Source: an uncultured Clostridia bacterium
Lineage (GTDB): Bacteria > Bacillota > Clostridia > TANB77 > CAG-508
DNA length: 12,083 nt
Direction of reading: 5' to 3'
NCBI GenBank assembly: GCA_934141555.1
Contig: CAKPCK010000021.1
Location: 1 to 12,083, forward strand
Shown piece after piece: positions 6,498 through 12,083 of the stretch. A model generated the notes under the pieces. It had not been told where the DNA came from. It searched no databases and worked only from the letters and a program-made list of their open reading frames with translations. A program made the translations under genes and the position numbers. Position 1 is the stretch's first letter. Each line of letters begins with the position of its first letter.

Positions 6498-7400
6498 TTA
6501 ATGTATTATCTCTACCTCTGTTTCGATTTCTTTTCCAAATTTTTCATAAACTTTTTGCTTTATATGTTTAATTAATTCTTCAACATCTTTAGATGTTGCA
6601 TTTCCTTTGTTTATTATGAATCCTGCATGTTTTTCAGATACTTGTGCTCCCCCTATTTGATATCCTTTTAGTCCACATTCATCTATTAATTTTGCTGTTA
6701 TAAAATCTGTTCCTCTTTTAAATGTACTTCCTGCACTTGGATATTCTATAGGTTGCTTTTCTTTTCTAAAGTTCGCATATTCTTGCATTTTTGCTTGTAT
6801 TTCTTCTTTATTTCCTTTGTTTAATTCTAATTCAGTTTCAACTATAATATATTCATTGTTAGCAAACATACTATTTCTATATTCAAATTCTGCTTGTTCA
6901 TTATTTATCTTATGTATTTCACCATTTCTATCAATATATGTTATTGTTTTTATTATGTCTTTCATCTCAGAACCATGTGCACCTGCATTCATTCTAATAG
7001 CTCCACCAATTGTTCCAGGTATTCCACTTGCAAACTCAAATCCTGAAATTTCTTTATTTGCTAGTTTTTGTGCTAATTCGCCTAGTTTTACACCAGCTCC
7101 TACTGTTATTTTAAATTTATTATTTTTTTCTTCTATTTCTAATTTTTTTATTTCTATTTTTAATACTATTCCTTTTATTCCTTCATCACTAACTAGTAAA
7201 TTACTTCCATTGCCCAAAATAAAAGTTGGAGTATTTTTTTGCTTTATATATTTTATTATCTTCGTTAATTCTTCTACTGTTGAAATTTTTACTAAAACTT
7301 CTGCTTCCCCTCCAATTTTAAAAGATGTATATTTTTTCATTTGTACATTTTGCAAGATTTTTTCTTTTGGAATTATTTTTTCTATTTCATTTATATTCAT
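6498..7400 (-). CDS. murB: UDP-N-acetylenolpyruvoylglucosamine reductase
   Basis: MurB is the cytoplasmic flavoenzyme that reduces UDP-GlcNAc-enolpyruvate to UDP-MurNAc with NADPH, the second committed step of peptidoglycan precursor synthesis. The protein is 300 residues, the size of the short type-II form common in Firmicutes. FAD-binding signatures are KYTSFKIGGEA (23-33), LGNGSNLLVSDEG (62-74) and SGIPGTIGGAIRMNAGAHG (125-143). Catalytic-site motifs follow: EYRNSMF (173-179, with R175 the expected Arg), AGSTFKRG (223-230, S225 the proton donor), HAGFIIN (258-264) and the C-terminal EVEII with the expected Glu at about 295. The ATG at 7400 has AAAGGA eight bases upstream. It lies between the prepilin gene (19-base gap) and yvcK (15-base gap), so it is surely co-transcribed from the 7918-7946 promoter. 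MurB next to YvcK is a recurrent Firmicutes arrangement. Confidence 0.96.
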   Translation of the reverse strand: MNINEIEKIIPKEKILQNVQMKKYTSFKIGGEAEVLVKISTVEELTKIIKYIKQKNTPTFILGNGSNLLVSDEGIKGIVLKIEIKKLEIEEKNNKFKITVGAGVKLGELAQKLANKEISGFEFASGIPGTIGGAIRMNAGAHGSEMKDIIKTITYIDRNGEIHKINNEQAEFEYRNSMFANNEYIIVETELELNKGNKEEIQAKMQEYANFRKEKQPIEYPSAGSTFKRGTDFITAKLIDECGLKGYQIGGAQVSEKHAGFIINKGNATSKDVEELIKHIKQKVYEKFGKEIETEVEIIH

Positions 7401-7419
7401 AAATTAATTCCTTTCATCC

Positions 7420-7890
7420 TTATTTTGACACATATAATGGATCATCATCAACTGTTGTATGTATTCTAGAATTCATTACTTCTCCTGTTTTATAACATAC
7501 TATATACTCAAATGTAGGATTTTCTAGTCCCATTTCTTCCATTGCTTCTTTATTTAATTTATAATATTTATTTTCTGCTGTTGCATCTGATCTAAATGCA
7601 ACATTTCCATTTAAAAGCAAAATTCTGTATCTCTCAAATGGTATTTGTTCTATACTTGTTAATGGTGTACCAAGCAAATATTTCGTATCATCAAATTCTT
7701 TATATTTAATATAATTTTCAAGAACAGCATGTTGTACCATATCTAGTTCCACTTTTAATCTTCTTTGTTTTGCATTTTGTATACTATTTGTTCCAGAATA
7801 AACTGTAACTGATGCAATTATTACTATTACTATTATCATTACTGCCAAAGCAATCAATGTTACCCCTTTTTCATTTTTTTTCATTTGCAT
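7420..7890 (-). CDS. Prepilin-like (type IV pilin/pseudopilin) protein
   Basis: This 156-residue protein has a class III signal: a short basic leader (MQMKKNEKG), then VTLIALAVMIIVIVIIASV as a single hydrophobic helix. A prepilin peptidase would cut after Gly9. The residue at +5 of the mature protein is Ala (A14) rather than the Glu typical of assembled pilins, as is often seen in clostridial pilin-like proteins. The rest is a small polar domain with no recognisable motif except an amphipathic helix directly after the membrane segment, as in pilin alpha1-C. It would sit in the membrane with the C-terminal domain outside. The start at 7890 has GGAGGG five bases upstream. It is the first gene of the operon with murB, yvcK and the debranching enzyme. 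No pilus-assembly genes are in the window, so it may be an orphan pseudopilin or an envelope protein using the same sorting signal. Confidence 0.8.
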   Translation of the reverse strand: MQMKKNEKGVTLIALAVMIIVIVIIASVTVYSGTNSIQNAKQRRLKVELDMVQHAVLENYIKYKEFDDTKYLLGTPLTSIEQIPFERYRILLLNGNVAFRSDATAENKYYKLNKEAMEEMGLENPTFEYIVCYKTGEVMNSRIHTTVDDDPLYVSK

Positions 7891-7917
7891 ATTTTCCCTC
7901 CAAAAATCTTTGATGTT

Positions 7918-7946
7918 ATATTATCATTTTTTTCCTATTTTTACAA
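7918..7946 (-). promoter_or_regulatory. Promoter of the prepilin-murB-yvcK-debranching operon
   Basis: On the minus strand TTGTAA (7946-7941), a 17-base spacer and TAATAT (7923-7918) form a sigma-A-type promoter. The predicted start near 7911 leaves a leader of about 20 bases carrying the GGAGGG site. It is the only clear promoter before the four tightly spaced genes. It diverges from the nfeD promoter about 20 bases away. Confidence 0.68.
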
Positions 7947-7964
7947 GATTTTTTAATAAATCTC

Positions 7965-7993
7965 TTTGTTTTTTCTCAAATATGTAGTATAAT
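7965..7993 (+). promoter_or_regulatory. Promoter of the nfeD-SPFH pair
   Basis: A perfect TATAAT -10 box lies at 7988-7993. The -35 region is TTTGTT (7965-7970, 17-base spacer) or TTGTTT (7966-7971, 16-base spacer). Transcription would start near 8000, giving a leader of about 60 bases before nfeD. The back-to-back placement with the minus-strand promoter could allow shared control. Confidence 0.62.
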
Positions 7994-8062
7994 AGAAATG
8001 TAGTGTTTTATTAAAAATAAAATTAATCTTTATAAAAGCTTTTTGCTAGAATGGAGGTTTTT

Positions 8063-8509
8063 ATGTGGCAAATATGGTTAATTGCCTCTGGAATATTTTT
8101 TATTTGTGAAATAATTACTGTAGGTTTCTTAGTTTTTTGGCTAGGAGTTGGTGCCTTAATTGCAATGATTGTTAGTTTATTTACTTCAAACATTATTGTT
8201 CAAATGTCTGTATTTGTAATATCTTCTGGATTATTAATTTTTGCAACAAGACCATTAGTTAATAAAATAAGCAAAAAAGATGTTGTTCCAACTAATGTTT
8301 ATTCTTTAATTGGAAAAAAAGCAATTGTAACAGAAGAAATAAATTGGGTTACTGGAAAAGGTCTAATTAAATTTGAAGGTGAAGTTTGGTCTGCAAAAAG
8401 TAAAGAACAAGTAAATATTCCTGTAGGAAGTGAAGTTGAAATTGTTTCAATAGAAGGTGTAAAAGCATTTGTTAAACCATTAAAAATCAATTCTAACATA
8501 ATGTCTTAA
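8063..8509 (+). CDS. NfeD-like membrane protein
   Basis: This 148-residue short NfeD-family protein has three N-terminal membrane helices (about residues 3-22, 26-42 and 46-63) and then a soluble beta-rich OB-fold domain (about 80-140). The latter shows LIGKKAIVTEEI, GKGLIKFEGEVWSAKSKE and VEIVSIEGVKAFVKP, the typical NfeD C-terminal pattern in which G-x-V/I-x-F-x-G-E-x-W-x-A is diagnostic. NfeD proteins are paired with SPFH proteins and are thought to help organise membrane microdomains. The start is set by GGAGG at 8053-8057, five bases before the ATG at 8063; an ATG at 8051 overlaps that site and is rejected. The partner SPFH gene follows after 96 bases, in the same direction, with no terminator between them. 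It lacks the protease domain of long NfeD forms. Confidence 0.9.
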   Translation: MWQIWLIASGIFFICEIITVGFLVFWLGVGALIAMIVSLFTSNIIVQMSVFVISSGLLIFATRPLVNKISKKDVVPTNVYSLIGKKAIVTEEINWVTGKGLIKFEGEVWSAKSKEQVNIPVGSEVEIVSIEGVKAFVKPLKINSNIMS

Positions 8510-8574
8510 TACTTATATTGTTATTAATATTATATATATTACCTAAGAAAAAAATTTTAAAAATATTATATATA

Positions 8575-8591
8575 GGCAATATATAATTGCC
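8575..8591 (+). other. Small hairpin before the SPFH ribosome binding site
   Basis: GGCAAT (8575-8580) and ATTGCC (8586-8591) pair as a perfect 6-bp stem with a five-base loop, ending four bases before AGGAGG. No U-tract follows. It might protect or tune the downstream message. The rest of the 8510-8605 gap is nearly pure A/T with no gene. Confidence 0.4.
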
Positions 8592-8605
8592 AAAAGGAGG
8601 AAATT

Positions 8606-9508
8606 ATGTGGTTTTTAATTGTACTACTTGTTATAATATTAATTATAGCATTCAAATCAATTAAAGTTGTTAGACAATCTGAGGTTTATATTATTGAAAG
8701 ATTAGGAAAGTTTCACAAAGTTGCTGATGCTGGTCTTACAATAATAATTCCATTTTTCGATCATGTTAGAAGTGTTGTAAGTTTAAAACAACAAACAATG
8801 GATGTTCCACCTCAAGGAGTTATTACTAAAGATAATGTTACAATTACAATAGATACTGTTGTATTTTATCAAATAACAGATCCAGCAAAAGCTGTTTATG
8901 AAATTCAAAGTTTAAAGAAAGGTATTGAATATCTTGCAATTACTACAATACGTGATATTGTTGGTAAAATGGATTTAGATGAAACATTTAGTTCAAGAGA
9001 TGGCATAAACTCTCAATTAAGAACAATACTTGATGATGCAACAGATAGATGGGGATGTAAAATCGATAGAGTTGAAATTAAAGATATTACTCCACCTGCT
9101 GATATTAGAGATGCAATGGAAAAACAAATGAATGCAGAAAGAAATAAAAGAGCTTTAATTCTTGAAGCTGAAGCTCAAAAACAATCTGCTGTTACTATTG
9201 CAGAAGGTAAAAAACAAGCTGCTATTCTTGAAGCTGAAGCTGATAGAGAATCTAGAATTCGTAGAGCTGCCGGTGAAGCACAAGCTATTAAAGAAGTTGC
9301 AGAAGCTAAAGCTAAAGAAATTGCAATGGTATATGATGCAATAAAATCTGCTGACCCAGATGAAAAACTTGTTCAAATTAAGTCTCTTGAAGCTCTTGAA
9401 GAAATTGCTAAAGGTGATGCAAACAAAGTATTCATCCCATTTGAAGCAACAAGTGCATTAAGTAGTTTAGGTGCTGTAAAAGAAATCTTAAAAGATGATA
9501 AAAAATAA
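8606..9508 (+). CDS. SPFH/band 7 protein, paraslipin (QmcA-like)
   Basis: The 300-residue product belongs to the stomatin/prohibitin/flotillin superfamily, paraslipin branch. It has one N-terminal membrane helix (residues 2-16), then an SPFH domain starting VVRQSEVYIIERLGKFHKV at about 21. Typical segments follow: GLTIIIPFFDHV, VSLKQQTMDVPPQGVITKDN, TIDTVVFYQITDP, RDIVGKMDLDE and WGCKIDRVEIKDITPP. After about residue 175 comes a long charged helix with repeated EAEAQKQ/AEGKKQA/EAEADRE segments, the oligomerising coiled coil, and then a short tail. Members form large rings at the membrane and recruit proteases or NfeD partners. A perfect AGGAGG lies five bases before the ATG. The gene is downstream of the NfeD-like gene and ends at a strong terminator. 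Confidence 0.94.
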   Translation: MWFLIVLLVIILIIAFKSIKVVRQSEVYIIERLGKFHKVADAGLTIIIPFFDHVRSVVSLKQQTMDVPPQGVITKDNVTITIDTVVFYQITDPAKAVYEIQSLKKGIEYLAITTIRDIVGKMDLDETFSSRDGINSQLRTILDDATDRWGCKIDRVEIKDITPPADIRDAMEKQMNAERNKRALILEAEAQKQSAVTIAEGKKQAAILEAEADRESRIRRAAGEAQAIKEVAEAKAKEIAMVYDAIKSADPDEKLVQIKSLEALEEIAKGDANKVFIPFEATSALSSLGAVKEILKDDKK

Positions 9509-9512
9509 AACC

Positions 9513-9544
9513 AAAAGACCTCAAATTTTAATGAGGTCTTTTTC
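9513..9544. terminator. Bidirectional intrinsic terminator between SPFH and CDF genes
   Basis: AAAAGACCTC (9513-9522) and GAGGTCTTTT (9533-9542) form a perfect 10-bp stem with a ten-base A/T loop. The T-run continues to 9543 on the plus strand; on the minus strand the opposite arm ends in TTTT. It begins five bases after the SPFH stop and ends directly before the stop codon of the convergent CDF gene, so it very likely serves both. Confidence 0.88.
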
Positions 9545-10420
9545 TTATTTCAAATATGGTTCTATATGAATAATAGCTTTATACACATTATCTAATTTTG
9601 TCATATCTTTTTCAACTTTATCTGCTAATTTATGACTTTGAAATGTTGTCATATTTCCATCAACAGCTATTGTTAAAAATACAACATATTGATATCCAAC
9701 AGGTGCTGACGAAATATCATTTATTGCTTTTATTTCTTTATATGTATGTAACACATTTAATATAGTATCTTTTGTTTTTTCATCAATTGATCTATCCATT
9801 AATATATTATAACTTTCTATAAATATTTCTACACCTGTTTTACATATCCAAGCAGATATTCCAATTCCAACTATTCCATCAAACCATTGTATTCCTTTTA
9901 AAGATAATAGTACAGAAATTAATGTAAACGTTGTTATTATGCTATCATTTCTGTGATCTTCCATACTTGCTTGTAATAAAATATTTTTGCATTTTTTATA
10001 TGATATTCTTACATAAATATATAAGAATAATTTTGTTATAATTGTTGCAATACATACTACTACAAGCCACCAAGAAAATGTTAATTCACTTCCATTTATT
10101 AAACTTTTAAATGCATCTATTATTGTTTTTATAGATACAAATATCATTGATATTGATATAAAAAGTGAAAAAATATATTCTGCTTTTCCATGTCCAAAAT
10201 TATGGTCATCATCACGTGGGACACTTGCAATTTTATTTCCTATTGATGTCATTATTGATGCAAATATATCTCCTGCACTATTTATACTATCTGCAATCAT
10301 TGCCTGGCTTTTTGTTGAAAATCCAACAATTGCTTTTATTGAAAGTAAAAATATGTTTCCTATTATTCCAAATAATCCTACTCTTTTTGTTATTTCAAAT
10401 CTATTTTCATTTTCTTTCAT
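9545..10420 (-). CDS. Cation diffusion facilitator transporter, probably Mn-type
   Basis: This 291-residue CDF family proton-coupled metal exporter has about six membrane helices in residues 10-200 and a cytoplasmic ferredoxin-like domain at about 205-290. Family motifs are AMIADSINSAGD (40-51), the loop DDDHNFGHGKAEYI (70-83), and MEDHRNDS (153-160). The transport-site residues in helices 2 and 5 read N47-xxx-D51 and D155-xxx-D159. Zinc CDFs usually have D/H-xxx-D plus H-xxx-D, whereas N-D with D-D resembles bacterial manganese exporters such as MntE, so manganese export is inferred. The ATG at 10420 has AGGAG seven bases upstream. The gene has its own promoter at 10458-10486 and shares the terminator at 9513-9544. 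No metal-responsive regulator or riboswitch was seen in its short leader. Confidence 0.9.
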   Translation of the reverse strand: MKENENRFEITKRVGLFGIIGNIFLLSIKAIVGFSTKSQAMIADSINSAGDIFASIMTSIGNKIASVPRDDDHNFGHGKAEYIFSLFISISMIFVSIKTIIDAFKSLINGSELTFSWWLVVVCIATIITKLFLYIYVRISYKKCKNILLQASMEDHRNDSIITTFTLISVLLSLKGIQWFDGIVGIGISAWICKTGVEIFIESYNILMDRSIDEKTKDTILNVLHTYKEIKAINDISSAPVGYQYVVFLTIAVDGNMTTFQSHKLADKVEKDMTKLDNVYKAIIHIEPYLK

Positions 10421-10457
10421 AATGTTTCTCCTATCTTTTGAATTTGTGTATTTAATT

Positions 10458-10486
10458 ATTATATATTTTTACTTCAAATTTTTCAA
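10458..10486 (-). promoter_or_regulatory. Promoter of the CDF transporter gene
   Basis: On the minus strand TTGAAA (10486-10481), a 17-base spacer and a perfect TATAAT (10463-10458) predict a start near 10451. The leader is about 30 bases, with AGGAG before the ATG. The -35 box starts only a few bases past the stop codon of the upstream gene. Confidence 0.75.
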
Positions 10487-10490
10487 TAGA

Positions 10491-10859
10491 TTATCTAGAT
10501 TTATTTACCCCCAATATTCCTCCAAACATTCCACAAACTATCCCAGATATAATCATTATTATTGATTGCATTGATAATACAAATCTTTGATTTATTATAC
10601 TTGAAAGTAAATATATACTTATTAAATATATTCCTCCTACTATAGCTCCATTTAATAGTCCGTTTCTTTGGATTTTTGAGTTTGATATTGTGCTACCAAT
10701 AAATATGCTTATTGCTGTTATTACTATTATTGTTGGTGTTATAAAAGTTTCACTTATGTTTGTATATGTTAAAATTATTGAAAATATTAACAAAAATATT
10801 ATCGTTGTTATAAATGATATTATAATTCCTTTTATAATATTTGAAATTGATGTCGTCAT
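10491..10859 (-). CDS. TIGR04086-like four-helix membrane protein
   Basis: The 122-residue protein is almost entirely hydrophobic. It has four predicted membrane helices (about 8-31, 39-57, 68-89 and 96-117) joined by short polar turns (SNSKIQRNG, SSIINQR) and a basic C-terminal end (GVNKSR). Length, topology and the glycine-rich third and fourth helices (NGAIVGGIYL, SGIVCGMFGGILGVNK) match the small TIGR04086 membrane family of Clostridia, whose function is unknown. The ATG at 10859 has AAGGAG seven bases upstream. It lies between the surface-protein gene, from which a terminator separates it, and the CDF gene, which has its own promoter right after this stop codon. The family assignment is moderate; the gene itself is secure. 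Confidence 0.75.
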   Translation of the reverse strand: MTTSISNIIKGIIISFITTIIFLLIFSIILTYTNISETFITPTIIVITAISIFIGSTISNSKIQRNGLLNGAIVGGIYLISIYLLSSIINQRFVLSMQSIIMIISGIVCGMFGGILGVNKSR

Positions 10860-10878
10860 CTAATCACTCCTTTTTATT

Positions 10879-10908
10879 AATATATTAATTTATATTTTAA
10901 ATATTCAA
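10879..10908 (-). promoter_or_regulatory. Possible promoter of the TIGR04086-like gene
   Basis: TTGAAT (10908-10903) with an 18-base spacer to TATATT (10884-10879) on the minus strand gives a weak sigma-A-like match. It overlaps the end of the upstream terminator's U-tract. The region is so A/T-rich that chance matches are likely. Confidence 0.35.
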
Positions 10909-10949
10909 AAAATAAAAAAATCATTCTGTTTTTATACAAAATGATTTTT
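10907..10949 (-). terminator. Intrinsic terminator after the GLUG-repeat protein gene
   Basis: In the minus-strand RNA, AAAAAUCAUUUUGU (10949-10936) pairs with ACAGAAUGAUUUUU (10929-10916) over 14 bp with one U-G wobble and a six-base loop. A U-tract (10920-10907) interrupted by a single A follows. It starts 13 bases after the stop codon at 10963. Confidence 0.85.
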
Positions 10950-10962
10950 AGTCAAATATTTT

Positions 10963-12083
10963 TTATTCAAATGTTGGGTATCCGTTACTTCCAATTATCC
11001 ATCTTTTTAATTCACTATTTTCTCCAATATTGTTATTCAATAAATTTACAAATTCTTCATTATTTTTTATATTTTCTTCATCTAATTCTGTTATTCCTTC
11101 AGATATAGCACCAACAGATTCAGATTTATTTTTATCATAATATGTGTTTATTATATTGGTTACAGTTGTTGTAGAATTACTTTTTGAAATTTTTCCAATT
11201 ATAGATTTAGGACATTCTCCTGCATTATAACAGTTTTGCATATTTAATGTTACTGATGCACATACTGTCCCTTGTTCTCCTAAAATACCACTGTTTTCAC
11301 ATTTTCCCAAATTATAACAATTCTGCATATCAATTTTTAATATACTACCCCAACTAGCACCAGAGAAACTTCCAGCAATACCATTAGTACATTCACCTAA
11401 ATTGTAACAATTTATAATTTTACCATTTTCTCCGCCAGCAATCCAACCAACAATTCCATTCTTACACTTTGCATTATTTATACAACCATTTATAATAGCA
11501 TTTGACATTACACCAGCAATTCCTCCACAATTATTATCTCTATTGTTATTGTCACTATAATTCTCTATAATTCCATTATTTGTACAGTTTTCAATCTTTC
11601 CATCTGAAATACTAGCTGAAATTCCTCCTGCTCCACCATATCCATAAGCTCTTCCTGTTATACTAATTTTTCCATAATTATTACAATTAGAAACTGTTAT
11701 TGTTGAATTTGAATATCTCAAATAAGTAAATATTCCTCCAACCATATTATATCCTGTTATATTGGCATAATTATTACAATTTTCTAATTTTGAATTCAAA
11801 ATTAGTCCTGATGCAATCCCTGCTGTATGCCATTTTCCTGTTATACTTCCTGTTATACTCAAATTTTCAATTTCTGCATTTTGTATATTTATAAATAATC
11901 CTATATCTTTTTGATTCTTATCATTTTGATATAAATTTTTTATATAATTATTTCTACCATCAAAATTTCCTTTAAATGTACTTTTTCCTATTCCAGGAAA
12001 TCCACCACATTCTTCTCCTTGTTTTGTTAACTCTGTTTTTATATCTTCAACTATTCCATCTGTATTTATATCACCATATATTG
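10963..12083 (-). CDS. GLUG-repeat-type surface protein, N-terminus cut by right window edge
   Basis: The open frame runs from the stop at 10963 to the right edge without interruption, about 373 residues. An in-frame TTG at 11862 is internal, not a start, because the sequence upstream of it is clearly part of the same protein. That part has STFKGNFDGRNNYIKNLYQ followed by DIGLFINIQNAEIENLSITG, the standard opening of GLUG-containing regions. About seven degenerate repeats of 25-40 residues follow, each with an 'I-x-NCxNxGxI/C' strand and a 'GGIAG' turn, predicting a right-handed parallel beta-helix exposed on the cell surface. The last four repeats carry C-x5-C (GCINNAKC, NCYNLGEC, NCYNLGKC, NCYNAGEC). 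The end, LKRWIIGSNGYPTFE, resembles the usual end of clostridial members. There is no LPXTG motif or C-terminal membrane helix, so any anchor or signal must lie in the missing N-terminal part. Confidence 0.82.
   Translation of the reverse strand, partial: IYGDINTDGIVEDIKTELTKQGEECGGFPGIGKSTFKGNFDGRNNYIKNLYQNDKNQKDIGLFINIQNAEIENLSITGSITGKWHTAGIASGLILNSKLENCNNYANITGYNMVGGIFTYLRYSNSTITVSNCNNYGKISITGRAYGYGGAGGISASISDGKIENCTNNGIIENYSDNNNRDNNCGGIAGVMSNAIINGCINNAKCKNGIVGWIAGGENGKIINCYNLGECTNGIAGSFSGASWGSILKIDMQNCYNLGKCENSGILGEQGTVCASVTLNMQNCYNAGECPKSIIGKISKSNSTTTVTNIINTYYDKNKSESVGAISEGITELDEENIKNNEEFVNLLNNNIGENSELKRWIIGSNGYPTFE

Noticed and set aside
6817..7407. 196-codon open frame on the plus strand opposite murB
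   Set aside because: Low-complexity Ser/Phe/Ile composition typical of the antisense of an AT-rich gene; murB is unambiguous on the other strand.
8051..8062. Upstream ATG for the NfeD-like protein
   Set aside because: The GGAGG site overlaps this ATG and is correctly spaced for the ATG at 8063.
8575..8591. Terminator between nfeD and the SPFH gene
   Set aside because: The stem has only 6 bp and no U-tract; it is followed directly by the SPFH ribosome binding site.

Overview
The window is a strongly AT-rich stretch from a cell-walled Gram-positive bacterium, most likely an uncultured or gut-type member of Clostridia (Bacillota). The reasons are the AGGAGG-type ribosome binding sites, TTGACA/TATAAT promoters and intrinsic terminators, a clostridial-style prepilin signal (GVTLIALAV), a TIGR04086-like membrane protein, a murB gene, and standard stop usage. 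The lineage is inferred from these traits, not from a database search.

Layout, left to right. Positions 1-1377, minus strand: a promoter and structured leader drive holA (DNA polymerase III delta). It is followed 13 bases later by the start of a gene cut by the left edge, whose product resembles mTERF-type repeats. Positions 1388-2892, minus strand: a self-contained unit made of a terminator, an AAA_14/DUF4143-type P-loop ATPase and its own strong promoter. That promoter is embedded in four tandem, in-register 23-bp repeats reaching exactly to the stop codon of the next gene. This is the most unusual non-coding structure here.

Positions 2890-7946, minus strand: a compact operon with small gaps, in the order prepilin-like protein, murB, membrane-anchored YvcK/CofD-like protein, glycogen debranching enzyme. 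A 14-bp hairpin sits on the translation start of the last gene. The operon joins envelope and peptidoglycan synthesis with central-carbon and storage-glucan functions.

Positions 7965-9544, plus strand: a divergent pair, an NfeD-like protein and a stomatin/paraslipin (SPFH) protein, which commonly occur together and act at the membrane. A strong terminator follows, probably working in both directions. Positions 9545-10486, minus strand: a cation diffusion facilitator with an N-D / D-D metal-site signature suggesting manganese. Positions 10491-10908: a four-helix TIGR04086-like membrane protein. Positions 10907-12083: a terminator and the C-terminal part of a large GLUG-repeat-type surface protein, whose open frame runs off the right edge, with repeated C-x5-C motifs.

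No tRNA, rRNA, CRISPR array, insertion sequence or phage gene was seen. Genes cover nearly all of the window. The only non-coding stretches above 100 bases are 1237-1470, 2752-2889, 7891-8062 and 10860-10962, and each is accounted for by promoters, leaders, repeats or terminators.
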